A stretch of 64,000 nucleotides of DNA from Macrosteles quadrilineatus (taxonomy: Eukaryota; Arthropoda; Insecta; Hemiptera; Cicadellidae): positions 84,170,856 to 84,234,855 of the forward strand of contig NW_026542597.1 of assembly GCF_028750875.1 (NCBI RefSeq). Reading direction: 5' to 3'. Position 1 is the stretch's first letter, and each line of letters starts with the position of its first letter. Below the pieces are notes generated by a model. That model did no database searches. It had not been told where the DNA came from and saw only the letters and a list, made by a program, of their open reading frames with translations. The position numbers and the translations under genes are program-made. Shown one piece after another: positions 48,101-58,984 of the stretch.

Positions 48101-48330
48101 TTTTATAAGTTAACCAATAAGAAGAATTTTGGAATAGTCAGTTTTTGACGCATGAACAATAATAAATGTTTATGTTTGTCAAAACATTTACGGAGATGTA
48201 TTTGCACTAAGGAAATCTATTCTAATTATACATTTTTTTTTTTTTTTAAATACTTCCTAGATTTATTTTAAATTACTATGTACAAAGTCTAGTCTCTCCA
48301 AAACAATTAAGTAATTAGTAAATACTAATG
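45170..48330 (-). repeat. Unit U, right copy (inverted; modules C-D-E-F-G-X-A-B)
   Basis: Read on the minus strand from 48330 downward, the modules come in the order C, D, E, F, G, then X (45651-45830, absent on the left), then A (45650-45430) and B (45400-45170). Relative to the left copy, A-B has moved from before C to after G. The unit is about 3.16 kb. This fits either circular permutation of a tandem/circular unit, or an element with A-B as direct terminal repeats of about 510 bp, with each copy having lost one end. Confidence 0.85.
47330..47900 (-). repeat. 72-bp minisatellite, right array (about 8 units)
   Basis: It has the same 72-bp unit as 42539-42765 but more copies. Adjacent units alternate between two variants: GTCAGTTATTGTG with TGATTGCACTAATTTC, and GTCAGTAGTTGTG with TGATTTCACTAATGTC. 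The array therefore behaves as a 144-bp higher-order repeat. The minus-strand frame 47415-47756 (113 codons, 24-residue period) is a by-product of the period. Confidence 0.9.
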
Positions 48331-48334
48331 GGTA

Positions 48335-49165
48335 ACTTATAACGTACAAATTAGGAAAGTGTAAGGTAACTGGTACCTTCACCTGTCAACTTCATAGGCC
48401 TATATATTCTCAACTATTAAGAAAGTTGATTTGATCTCTCAGTAAATAAAAGTACCGAAGAATAAACAGCAATTACGTTCTGTTGCCGACTGTAAATAGT
48501 CTAATTAAAACTAACTACTGAATAATTCAATCAAATACTATTTTAGTGTTCAAACGCTTTATAAACCTGTTAATTTCCCTCGTTAAATAAAGTAATTGAA
48601 TATTTTTAGTTATTTTGTTAAGTGAATAGCAAATGTTTTACAAAGTAACTCTTTGCTTAAAAGATAATATTTAGAAAAATGCTCTTTTCAATTTATTTGT
48701 GACTGAACCATTGAAAAATCTACAAACTGCGTGGTTTTAATCCAGGATATTTTTGATAAATTTGCATAAATAAAAAATCCAATCATTTAATGTACATTAG
48801 AAATAACAGTTATGATAAATTTTTAATAAGCCCTTAGTAAAATAGACCGCATATAAGCAGTACGATAGTAATTAGAATATCCATTTGGATTATTAAGTTC
48901 TACATATCCATTAACGTTGCACCAAGTCTCAATGGACCATTTTCATACGGTTTACTCCAGTGTAAAAGATGCAAGATATATGACGACTCCGAGCTCGGTG
49001 CGCAAACATTAATTTTATATCTCACTCCATCCGCAGTATCGTCGCAGTGTGTTTACATTATTACAAAGTTCACGTCTTACATATTACATATGTATTACAT
49101 ATTGAGGAAGAAACTGATTTTTGAATAGCATATTTTGATTCTTGTTGGTTTAATTCAATTTGTTC
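48335..49165. other. AT-rich stretch without recognisable features
   Basis: No repeat family or coding signal was noticed. Confidence 0.5.
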
Positions 49166-49170
49166 CCCTC

Positions 49171-49330
49171 TAGGTTCTCGCCCGAAATTCATTGTTTTCC
49201 ACATTTCTTCATGATTTCAAGATTTGTGGTATTTTCGCATAAATAAAATATATTGGTCATTGGTGGGATTTGAGCCCGAGGACTCAGGGACCGTAGTCCC
49301 GCGTTCTAACACTAGACTAGATCGGTCGCC
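49171..49330 (-). repeat. tRNA-derived SINE, family S1
   Basis: On the minus strand the A-box-like CTAGTCTAGTGTTAGAACGC (49301-49320) and the B-box-like GGGCTCAAATCC (49266-49277) are followed by the S1 body and a GGCGAGAACCTAGAGG tail. It shares with 26660-26830 the strong GGGACT.CGGTCCCTG arm between the boxes. Confidence 0.75.
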
Positions 49331-49769
49331 ACTATAGATGACATGTGGGATTCGTTTATTAAGAGTCGTAGAGCATTTTTACGTAAATCATTGTTATGGT
49401 TCGATTAAAATAACCCTGATATGACTAATTCATGAAAAACAACAATATCCGAACTCATAACTAGCGAAGCTTAGAGTCGATTACATATATCATCCTTGCG
49501 GGTTAGCTAACGACGGGTCTAAGGTTAGTGTTGTCCGGTTTATTTAGCAAGAACTTACATTGGTTATTGTTTCTTTCTCGTTATTTAAAAAAAGTCTTCT
49601 ATGGCATAGCAAGAGATTAAATCACAAATCATTATTTATGCTTAAAAAATTCAAACTGTCAGTTGATATCAGTGCTCTCAAACGTCGCAATCATATTAAA
49701 TACACCATAGTAGGTTTATATTTTGTTATAGGACGAGAAATATACTAGTATTGGGTAGACCCTCGTATA

Positions 49770-49930
49770 TGTTGGCACAAACAACCGAATGAAAATATCC
49801 ATTGATATATCGATTATTGGATATATCGTTTGGTAAGTTAGGTAAAGTTAACCTAACCTAACTAACCAAATGATATATCGAATGAAACAATCGAATAATC
49901 GATATTCTCATTCGGTTGTTTGTACCAACA
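49770..49930. mobile_element. MITE with TATATCGAT core and TTAGGT words
   Basis: TGTTGGCACAAACAACCGAAT (from 49770) pairs with ATTCGGTTGTTTGTACCAACA (ending 49930), and imperfect pairing continues through ATATATCGAT words to the centre. The core holds GTTAGGTAAAGTTAACCTAAC, an inverted pair of telomere-like words. There are no coding sequences. Confidence 0.8.
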
Positions 49931-49934
49931 GATA

Positions 49935-52540
49935 CGGAAGTCTGCAATAAGTATCTAATTCAAGGGTACAATATTCTGGAAAGTAAATAGACATATGTTC
50001 AATAACACTTAAAACATTCAAAATATTCTAAAAGATATGTGTTTAATTTTAATGTGGTTATTCTAAATCATCTACGGTGAGGAGGTAGAAGTAACACAAA
50101 TAATATTTGTAACAAAATGAATTTAGGTGACAGAAAGGTTGTGTAAATATACAACGAGTTAAGTCAAAACCATTTTGTAAAATGGACCAGTAGCAGACTG
50201 CGCATTTCATTCTATTGTCATTACTTAAAATGGCGGTTCTGTTGTTCTTTCAGGCTCCACTGAACGTTGACATTTGCTTAAAAACAACATTGAATGGCGA
50301 TAGTGGATGAAAACTTATTATAAAATGTTATTGTATTGCAGACTTCATCTCGGTTTCCCACAGTTATTCTTTTTTAAATTGGATAATGTCCGAAATACTC
50401 GTGTCTATTCATTTTGCTCTTGGATTGTTAATATGTATAGATTGAGAAGATAAGGAAATAACATAGATTAGTCATAAATGAAAAAAAGAAAACACGAATT
50501 ATTTATTGGTTATTTTGGGTACTTGCACACCTACAGTAGGGCCTACTCAGATGTTGTTTTTCTTACCATCGATAACGTAATGTATAATTGTTCATACAAT
50601 TTTGGGTTTGATATTTTTTTTTATTACGAACCCTAACCGACCACTTTGCCAGGTATATTCATTTAATATATTGATAAAAAACTACTTCTTAACTCGTATA
50701 TAATATTGTTATATTAATATTTTATACAAAATTCGTTCACTTTGTTCAAAATGAACTTGGAACTAGTTAATTGAAATGTTGGAAACAGGTATCAAGTTTA
50801 AAGATGCCTGAAACACCGGACCGAGTTCCGCTCAATTTCGAGGCAAACTTTCAAACTTAAGGATATCAGTAAAATAGAGAACATAGTGTCAGATGGTTAA
50901 GACTGCACTTCCTCTTGCGTCTAACAGCTTTTCTTAGTTAGCTCTTCTCTATAAACTTGAGATTGTGGTCCTAATACTGTATAAAATGAAGCATATAAAA
51001 TGCGATTTTGAGATGTTACACATACATTTTTTACATGGTCCTTTCCCAAAATCGAGATACTGTATGATTACTACAAGCTTTCAGAGAACCGAATTACTTA
51101 ACACTTTATTACGTTCCTTCAAGATAAGTTTGCTTTGAAGGTAAAACGTTTGTTTCAACGCCAGTATTGAGACATTAGTATTTTATTTTACTGGGCTGCA
51201 CCTACTTGAGTTTGTTGCTTAGGTAAATTAGAACAGACATTTTTTAACTTTGAAAGTCTATTAGGAAAAATACAATAACTAGGTTTTGAAACTTATGGTT
51301 AGTTTTTTTATCAAGTAATTAAAAATATCCTTCATCCCTGGGGTTGTCAGGTGTCGTCATGAACATAATATACCCCACACACACGAAACAGTGACACAAA
51401 TTAGTACGTACTGTACAAAAAATTGTTATCATATTAAAATAATTGTACTGTATTACAATTTATCATATAGTTTCTAGGATATTTTTACCACATTGCAGAT
51501 TTATACTGGTAAAGTTGTTATTAAACGTCTATTAATAGTTTCCCCACATTGTTAGGATCCAATTATCCTAATTACTGTCTTCCACACACACCTCGTTAGA
51601 GCACATCTTCTGTATCGTCTGCGTTTAATACATTAATGATTCGATATTGCCCCTGGTAACATTAATGACGGTTATCATTTAATTGTTTTGGTGAAAGCAT
51701 AATTCCCGTAATATAATTGTTTATTGCTTGCAAATGTATTTGAAACTATCCTTCTATTTGACCTGACGTTATCTAATGTTTATTTATTTATTCTCATTTT
51801 TTCGCTAAACACGTGATTCATGAAAAACTCTCTAATAATTCATTTAGAAGTGTATATTTAAAAAAATAATAATAACATTTTTTTACAAATTTGATGTTCA
51901 TATTTATAGCTTCCACTGGATCGATCAATGGTTAAGCACCCGAATTAAGAGAGTAGTGAAAATGTTGATGATTACTTATTATCTTACAGCACTTGGCTAA
52001 AACAAATAAGAATATATATAACTGATATATATATACATATAAATTTACTTGCCAAATTATCAAAAACGAACTGAACAAAAATAGATATTTGTCTAACTAG
52101 TGAGCGAAGTAGAACTTTGCTGCACAAGAAAGAAATGTTTACTCACGAGCCGTAGGCGAGTGTGGAAAGTTTCTCGAGTGAAGCAAAGGCAATTTAAACT
52201 TGTGTTACACATTATATTTTTCTTACAGTTACTATAAATCATAAAAATAATTAGTCTTTCAAACACTGTACAACAAGTTTTGTAGGTTAGGTTAAATATA
52301 AACATTGAACAAAATGAGAAACGCTACACCAGCTGATCGTAGTCGTAATATCTTCCCAACTCATTTTCAAGCGTACACGGATTACGTGCATAATAGAAGC
52401 ACTCTGTTTTGTTTTGTTTGATTGGAATACTGGTGTGTGCCAAAATAAAGACTGTGCGCCAAAGTAAGGCTTTCTGTACTATAATCTGTGCAAGAAAGCC
52501 TACTTCGTCGGGCTACTGTAGGAAAACTAATATTGAAAAA
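49935..52540. other. AT-rich stretch; only weak motifs
   Basis: No gene is supported. At 52090-52190 there is a locally CpG-rich patch with GTGAGCGAAG and CACGAGCCGTAGGCGAGTG that resembles the CpG modules elsewhere. Otherwise nothing was recognised. Confidence 0.5.
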
Positions 52541-52545
52541 GAAAG

Positions 52546-52709
52546 GTATGGATCATAAGCATACACAAATGACATAATTTGCCCGAAAGTTAACTAATTT
52601 GTAATAATATTTAAATTGAACTGCCAAAAAACCTCCAAATCAGCTGTTTGCTATTATTAATATAATATTTGAGTCAGTGACGTCATTTGTTTATGCTTAC
52701 GATCCATAC
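52546..52709. mobile_element. MITE with terminal inverted repeats of about 30 bp
   Basis: GTATGGATCATAAGCATACA and the following CAAATGAC pair with GTCATTTGTTTATGCTTACG and ATCCATAC at the other end, with two mismatches. Total length is about 164 bp. It has an internal ATCAGCTG word and no open frame. Confidence 0.75.
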
Positions 52710-53474
52710 AGTTTCTGTTCTAATATTCGTGGAACACATTATTATTGTGAATCAGGTTCCATAGGGCCAATTCGGCAAAAACACATGATCAGCTGTTCAG
52801 ATGATGGATGACGTATGACAGATCGTCTAGTCAGCTGTCAATAGGGGTTGCTCACGTGACACACCATCTATCACATGGTCTATTGTGTCGTGTATGTATA
52901 GACGTACCACAAACAACTGGGATGGTAGATAAACAGCTGATTGTATTATGTTAGACAAGAGGGTTAATTGAGATAGCATTATCAGGTAGCACTTAGAAGA
53001 TTAGGTAATTTTATATTTTGTCAGTTTATGTTGGGGGGTTTCGGCACAAAGCCGATTTGTATGATACAATATTGGGGTTTCATGAATATATATAGGTAAA
53101 AAAATCAAAAAAATACTAATTTGTATCGATAACCGGTGTTTATACAACCAATTCTACTCTGAAACATGATCAAAATTTAAACCTATCTCTGCCCTGGAAA
53201 GTAAAACTGTTGATAGTGAACAAAACATAATAGGGAACGAAGGCATATGTTTTAAGCACCAAAGTAGTTGCTGAAGTCAAAAAGAAGACGTCTGAAATTG
53301 ATGGGATATTTTTAATATGGAGTGAAGATGAAGCTTTGATAAAACAAATATACGAATAGGAGAAATCTCCAGATTAAAAAAGTCCCCTTGGATGTTTAAG
53401 GAACAGTTATAACTAAAGACCTTAGATTTTTGACATTCGAAGGATGTGGCAAGAAATTAAGGAGGTAAAGTTAG

Positions 53475-53666
53475 TTGGTAAGGCCAACCCAAATACCTTC
53501 ATCGGGTATTTTGATACCTCTGGGTATTGTGGACAAAGTGGAGAAAATAGTGAGTTATATAACGATAGACACCAACTATTGGTTTACAAGCAACGTTAAC
53601 TTTTATATCCTCCTCCATCAGGACATCGTTAGGAAAGCCGTAGGCTTTGTTAAGGCTCACACATAA
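53475..53666 (+). pseudogene. piggyBac-like transposase fragment
   Basis: An open frame of 63 codons contains GIVDKVEKIVSYITID, then WFTSNVNFYILLHQDIVRK. This resembles the family segment of form GGVDK(V/A)Dq..SYYtidRK..kW...FfyLLDi..vNAy, which lies in the C-terminal part of the piggyBac transposase catalytic region. The usual GGVD is GIVD here. The frame has no ATG start (the first codon considered is TTG). Upstream sequence (53180-53470) is open only in short pieces. At about a tenth of the normal length (550-600 residues) it must be a relic. No TTAA-flanked ends were recognised. The assignment is from remembered family pattern only. Confidence 0.45.
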
Positions 53667-54567
53667 GCACACTGATGGTGATGTTGTTTCGATGACGCTT
53701 TAATCTACTTAATGAAACTTGGCAAGCTTTACAATTTAGGAAACAATTACACTTTACTTTGAGATGTTCGTTCGTAATGCGGATCCTAATATTGTTTATG
53801 TGGGCAAGTTAAATATCAATGTTTATTTTCACTATACAGTGTACAAAGGTAGGCTATGTGGATAAAGTGTTGTTTTCGTTGACGTTTTTAATTTTGAGTT
53901 TCGGTTTAAAATATCTGTTTTATGCCTTCTTTTACCCAAAAAGTGTTTTATTCTTTTTTATCACATTTTGATTTTCTATGTGATTTTCCCATACAACCCG
54001 ATTATGGAAATGGAAATAGAAATGGAATAACGAAAAATCGGAATTTTTGAAAAAAAGTACTCGAACGATTTTGTTTAAATTGAATAGTCCTTTAATCTAA
54101 ATGGTAAACAAAATTGATCATGATCGCTCCAGCCGTTTGCCCATGATAATAGCTGCATGTGTCAGTTTTCTGTTTGCTGATAATGTTTATTATGTTAAAC
54201 GATTTCTCAGAAATATTTTTTGTAATATATTTAGTATGGAAATAAAAATACGAATGAAATACGTGGTAAAGACAATTCTTAAAGGCGATTTTTCATAAAC
54301 TCATCATTGGATAGCAACTAAGCTATTTTATTGTGTAATTATCTTACAGTTACTTCATTATTTAAAATTTATTATCCTTACCCTCTCTGTTCTAATATTC
54401 GTGCAGTATTTAATATGTTTGAACCAGCTGTGTGGAATTGTGAAATCAAAATTCATTTGACAGATAGTTCTGCATGTTTACATTTTTAAACTTTGCAGGT
54501 TTTTTCTTTGTTACCGTGGATACCATCAATTAATATTTACTTTTAAATCTCTCACCTCAAATTTTTG

Positions 54568-54742
54568 AATGCCCACGGGGCAGAGCCCTAGGACAATATC
54601 GAAGCGGGAATAGTTCTATATGTATCCTCGGAACTGTAGCTTCATTTGTGTGCAATTTGAGCCCAGTAGGTTCAGTAGTTTTTGAGATTAGCTCATACAA
54701 ACACACAGACACCACCTCTTCTTTATAATAGTATAGATAGAT
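54568..54742 (+). repeat. Retroposon fragment (insect SINE/LINE 3' type)
   Basis: A GCCCACGGGGCAGAGCCCTA start, an AGTAGGTTCAGTAGTTTTTG word, ACAAACACACAGACACC and a TTCTTTATAATAGTATAGAT end follow the layout of a very common insect retroposon 3' region. The minus-strand frame at 54557-54796 runs through it and is not a gene. Confidence 0.55.
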
Positions 54743-55302
54743 TGTGAAATGAATTACATGTTGTGTTGATTTATAATTTGAAAATGAATGTAGCAAAATA
54801 TAAGTGAAACAAACACATTATTTGTTGAAATATTAGTGAGACAAACCCATAATTCGTTGAAATATATCGCAGCACAACTTATCAAAGCAGATAAATTATA
54901 TTTTGTTACATGATCCAAATACAAAACCATTCACGTCACTATAAAACACTTTGAAGTTCCATTGTTTGTGTTCAAAGTGGAGTTGCATGGTAGAAGCAGA
55001 CAATAGCATTAATAGCTTAACAATAACACAATTTTTGTACAGAGGAAACATGTTATTAATTGAATCGGTCTTTTGTTTATGTGATAATAGTAGGAAATAT
55101 AACCCATATTCTCTTTACTGTGCAAATTAATTCATAACTTTTTTGAACTACACTTTGAACTGCAGAAACCTGTTTGATCTTAATTGTTTGACTTTCACAC
55201 GTTTAATCCATGTTTGTTTTCTGTGCTGTGACAAAGGCTATCGTATTTAATAATTGCCCTCTTAGTTAAATTATATTTTAGTGTGTTTGGATTTGTGTTT
55301 TT

Positions 55303-55378
55303 GAAAACGATCTTGCTTGGAGTCGAACCATCGACCTTCAGATTTGATGGTGAGTACTATAACCACTCGGCTATACAA
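55303..55378 (-). repeat. tRNA-like SINE head, family S2
   Basis: On the minus strand it reads TAGCCGAGTGGTTATAGTAC (A box) and then TGGTTCGACTCC (B box, 55321-55331), with tRNA-like spacing. It shares with 62215-62360 the words AAGGTCG.TGGTTCGA.TCCAA and CAAGATCG. The acceptor stem is not intact, so it is not a tRNA gene call. Confidence 0.65.
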
Positions 55379-55384
55379 TTAATG

Positions 55385-56685
55385 AACCATTCCTAATATA
55401 ACCCTCGATTTACTTCAGTCAAAATTGAGTTTGCGTCTTTTATTTGTAGTTAAATTTTTTCGTTTGTTCCTATACTTAATTGTTATTTTTAATAATTAAT
55501 TTACCCTGTAATGCCAGGTTAAAATGGATCCTTACAAATGTGTTAACGTAATTTAGTTTACCTTCTCGTACACCTACTTGTACGATTTATAAAACCTTTC
55601 TATCATCTCAATCAGTGTTTATGATTGAAAACTTCCTTACTATTGGTTCACAGCACGCGTTGTAGTATAAACATGTATAACGAATTATTAGAGGGTAAAT
55701 AAAATGCGCCAACTAAAAAACCTTCTCCCTGATCACTTATATGATTACGGAAACGACATAGGCATCTCGTGATGTAGAATGTAGCATCTTACAACATCAT
55801 TTTACATTTGCAGTTGTTAAAAAGTTATATTATTAGTCACCAAATAAATATTTTCCTTTGCTCTGTAAACATAATTTTCCATTATGACACGGTTAAACAA
55901 CAACAAACGTATATTGAATCATATCCAACCATTGTCGACACGTTTGAAATATGTAAATACATTCGTCATTTTAAATCCATATGAAAGTAGAAATACATGT
56001 GTTTTATCCAAGAAATATTCTCAAGACTTCCAAGAAACGTAAACATCCCTGGTACACAAAGACCTTTCCTCTGTTTGCATTGTCAATTCTTTCCTTTGTG
56101 AAAAATACATTTGCTGAAATGAAAACAAGATTCCTTGATAGATTTGAAAAAGATTATAAGGAACCTTTGTGTTGAAAGGGTGATTATGGGGGCTCTGTCG
56201 TATTTTTGGCCAGTTACATTATGTAATCTCTAAAAATAGCCGTAAATATTATACATAGTCCTCCTTAAAAATTTATTATTGACGAAAAAATATTACTGTC
56301 ATTATTATATGGGACATTTGGTTCACCTTTTCACGCCACGTACGTTACGTTTTTCCGTATATATTTTCGTTTTTATCTTATCTTGAACACCTGTCCTGTT
56401 GTCATTAAAACAATATAAAATATTCAAAACACAAAAGATAAAATTTGCTGTGACTTTTCATATTTTATAAGAAAACTATTTTGTGTACACGACTAATTTA
56501 TAGCATTTAGCATCAAATTGTCCTCAAACAATATCAAGTTTACTAATGATTTTGTGTTTATCACTCATTTCAGCTTAATTTAATATTTCGAAATTGTACT
56601 CGAGCACCCTAACTATAATTCACATTAATCTAGAACCAAAATTCCAGACGAAATTCAAACCTATTTGGTATCTACTGCAGCATAT
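55385..56685. other. AT-rich stretch; one unassigned lysine-rich frame
   Basis: A plus-strand ATG-initiated frame at 55981-56175 (64 codons, basic, with Phe/Lys repeats) has no recognised domain or polyadenylation context and is left uncalled. Nothing else was seen. Confidence 0.45.
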
Positions 56686-56689
56686 ACCA

Positions 56690-56890
56690 TCGCCGGCGTA
56701 GCACAGACACACTCGTACGTTTAGCCCGCGCGAGTAACGGCGGTGTACTGATGCAGTGTTTTGATGCTGAGGCAGCGTACGCCTGCGTCAGCACCTGTGG
56801 CTCATGGCGCCAAACAGTCTGCTGCAGCAAACGTACACAAACACACACAGTGCCGTACTGCAGGGTGCATTACCCTAGGCAGCGATTTGG
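56690..56890. promoter_or_regulatory. GC- and CpG-rich island, candidate promoter or 5' exon
   Basis: About 200 bp of markedly higher G+C content sits in very AT-rich DNA. It contains CGCCGGCG, GCCCGCGCGAG and several CpG, CAGCAC and TGCTGCAG words. A plus-strand frame (56751-57023) begins here with a cysteine-rich stretch but decays into AT-rich sequence. No domain, TATA box or splice consensus could be fixed. It could be a promoter/first exon, an unrecognised transposon end or an old retrocopy. Confidence 0.35.
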
Positions 56891-57033
56891 ATGCTTCAAT
56901 TGCTTAGCTCTATTGTTATTGAGTAGTAAGGGTGAATTTAATATTGTAAATTATACTTTAGGTTTGATGAGGATAGGGGTTTCTAGAGTACAGTGTGTGG
57001 AAAGATTGTTCACTTTGTATTAAATAGATATAA

Positions 57034-57345
57034 AACAAACGGTATCAGCAATCTGACCCATACGTTCTCCCATAAGCTTGTCAACAAACTTTAGGGTAAG
57101 CGGTGGGAGTAACTATGACAATTTTGTAGGAAAAATCACAAAAATTACGATAACTTTTGAATGGTAATTGTTACAGTAATGGGGATTGCATTATTTTGTT
57201 TAGAATTATAAGGAATTTACCACATTGATTTGAATTAAAACTGGTTATTCCAAAATCAGATTTTTTGTAATTTTATGGAAAAAACACAAGTTACAATAAC
57301 TGTTGAACCATAATTTTTACTTTTTCGTGATGGGTTAGCCTCTGG
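57034..57345 (+). repeat. Dispersed repeat R, short copy
   Basis: It matches the first unit of 29664-30860. Shared words are AACGGTATCAGCA, CTCCCATAAGCTTGTCAACA, GGTAAGCGGTG, TAACTTTTGAA.GGTAATTG and TTACAG.AATGGGGA. It lacks the CpG-rich insertion found in the long copy. Confidence 0.8.
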
Positions 57346-57420
57346 ATCGAAAATTGCAATATAAAATGGTTCAGGTTACCTTTTGCGTCGAACGATCCTT
57401 GTGTAGTAAGTGACAACTAC
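57345..57420 (+). repeat. Possible partial relative of the 21491 palindromic MITE
   Basis: The words TTAGCCTCTGGATCG, ATAAAATGGTTCAGGTTACC and GATCCT follow the order of 21464-21520 (GGATC, ATAAAATGGTTTAAATTACC, GATCCT). The match is short and there is no second arm here. Confidence 0.35.
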
Positions 57421-57530
57421 AGCTGTTTAATGCCGCTGGGGCACATCTTTAGGTTGTAGAGCGTCAAGATAAAATAGCTGTCATCCGTGAATGATTTTGT
57501 CGAAATAAATATTACACAGAAAACATAAAT

Positions 57531-57670
57531 AAGAAAACATTTAAATACACGAATTTAACAAACTATAGTTTGTTAAATTTAAATGGTTTCAAAAGTTAAA
57601 TAAGAAAACATTTAAATACACGAATTTAACAAACTATAGTTTGTTAAATTCGTGTATTTAAATGTTTTTA
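57531..57670. repeat. Perfect 64-nt palindrome with a tandem partial copy
   Basis: Positions 57605-57668 form an exact palindrome with no spacer, centred on CTATAG. The same sequence from AAGAAAACATTTAAATACAC to GTTTGTTAAATT also occurs immediately upstream at 57531-57578, where the right half is degraded. This looks like a duplication of a loop-less hairpin. Confidence 0.85.
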
Positions 57671-57702
57671 AATACATTTACATTTTTTAACATATTTGAC
57701 TT

Positions 57703-58757
57703 GGTGTTTGGTACTCAGTGTGAAAATTTTTTTTTGGTGTAAGTACAAAGTAAATGCAGTATGATGATGCATATAAAATGTCCCAAGTCTAAAAATTAGC
57801 TTCCCAAAGAATTGTTTTATGTTTTTCAAAAATAACTATGTTTTTAAACTTAATACAGCTATTTCTCAATTACCTGTAAATGGATTTGAGTAGACAATGT
57901 CATTTTCGTGTTCTACATTAAATTGTGAATAAGAATAATACAAAATGACAGAGGATCAGTTGTAAAAACTCCATCGTAAGTAGATTCAAAGATAAAAATT
58001 AAGATGTCTGATAAAAATGCAAAAAACATTGATCAATTGCATTTGTTCACACCCTGTATACAGGAAAGTGTCGGAATATGTTAAAAGCTGCGCCATTTTA
58101 TAAGCTTTCCAATCATATGCTACACTATTGAGGTTTAGATATTTTTTTGTTTATTTTAGTGGTTTGAATGCCAGAAAACAGGGAACTTTTTTACTGTTTT
58201 TACTGTTCAAGCTGAAACAAAAATACAACTTTTGCTTAATACATGCTGACTTTCTATGTTTTAAATGATAAAGACGCCATGATTTGTAGTCTTCAAACCA
58301 CGAAAGCGTACATAAGCAGACAGAAAGCTCAATGGTGTAGCATATGGTTGGACAGCTAATAAAATGGCGCAGTTTTTAACATATTCCGACACTTTCTTGT
58401 ATACAAGGTGTGAGCAAATGCAATTGACCAATGTTTTTTGAATTTTTACCAAACATCTTAATTTTTATCTTTGAATCCATTTACGATGGAGTTTTTACAA
58501 CTGATCCTCTGTCATTTTGTATTATTCTTATTCAAAATTTAATGTAGAACACGAAAATGACATTGTCTACTCAAATCCATTTACAGGTAATTGAGAAATA
58601 GCTGTATTAAGTTTAAAAACATAGTCATTTTTTAAAAACATAAAATAATTCTTTGGAAAGCTAGTTTTTAGACTTGGGACATTTTATATGCATCATCATA
58701 CTGCATTTACTTTGTACTTACACCAAAAAATTTTTTTCACACTGAGTACCAAACACC
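57703..58757. mobile_element. Foldback element with 426-bp arms
   Basis: Arm 57703-58128 and arm 58332-58757 are near-identical inverted repeats, from GGTGTTTGGTACTCAGTGTG outward to CATATG.TACACTAT inward. They flank a central stretch of about 200 bp with no protein. CACACCCTGTATACAGG within the left arm (about 58049-58065) and CACCCTGTATA just outside the right arm resemble mariner-type ends. The short minus-strand frame at 58261-58452 lies across the centre and arm and is not a gene. Confidence 0.85.
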
Positions 58758-58768
58758 CTGTATACTAC

Positions 58769-58971
58769 CATAGACAAAAATAATTAAATATAGACCTTCA
58801 GCTGTGCTGCGGGCACTATAGGTTCTGGCGCACACCACTGGGAGCGCCGTGTAGTTACGGCCTACGGGATACGTAACTACACGGCGCTCCCAGATTTGTG
58901 CGCCAGAACCTATGGTAACCATGGTAACCACTGCACGGCTGACAGTCTATATTTAATTATTTTTGTCTATG
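58769..58971. mobile_element. MITE with 7-bp target duplication (ATACTAC)
   Basis: CATAGACAAAAATAATTAAA and its continuation to TATAGAC pair with the other end (58945-58971). A GC-rich inner pair (CTGGGAGCGCCGTGTAGTTA against TAACTACACGGCGCTCCCAG) makes a long stem. ATACTAC occurs directly before (58762-58768) and directly after (58972-58978), as expected of a target duplication. It inserted beside the foldback ending at 58757. It also carries GTAACCATGGTAAC (58915-58928). Confidence 0.8.
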
Positions 58972-58984
58972 ATACTACTATTCA

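Noticed and set aside
55981..56175. 64-codon basic plus-strand frame
   Set aside because: It has an ATG and a plausible composition, but no homology recognised, no polyadenylation signal nearby and a length compatible with chance.
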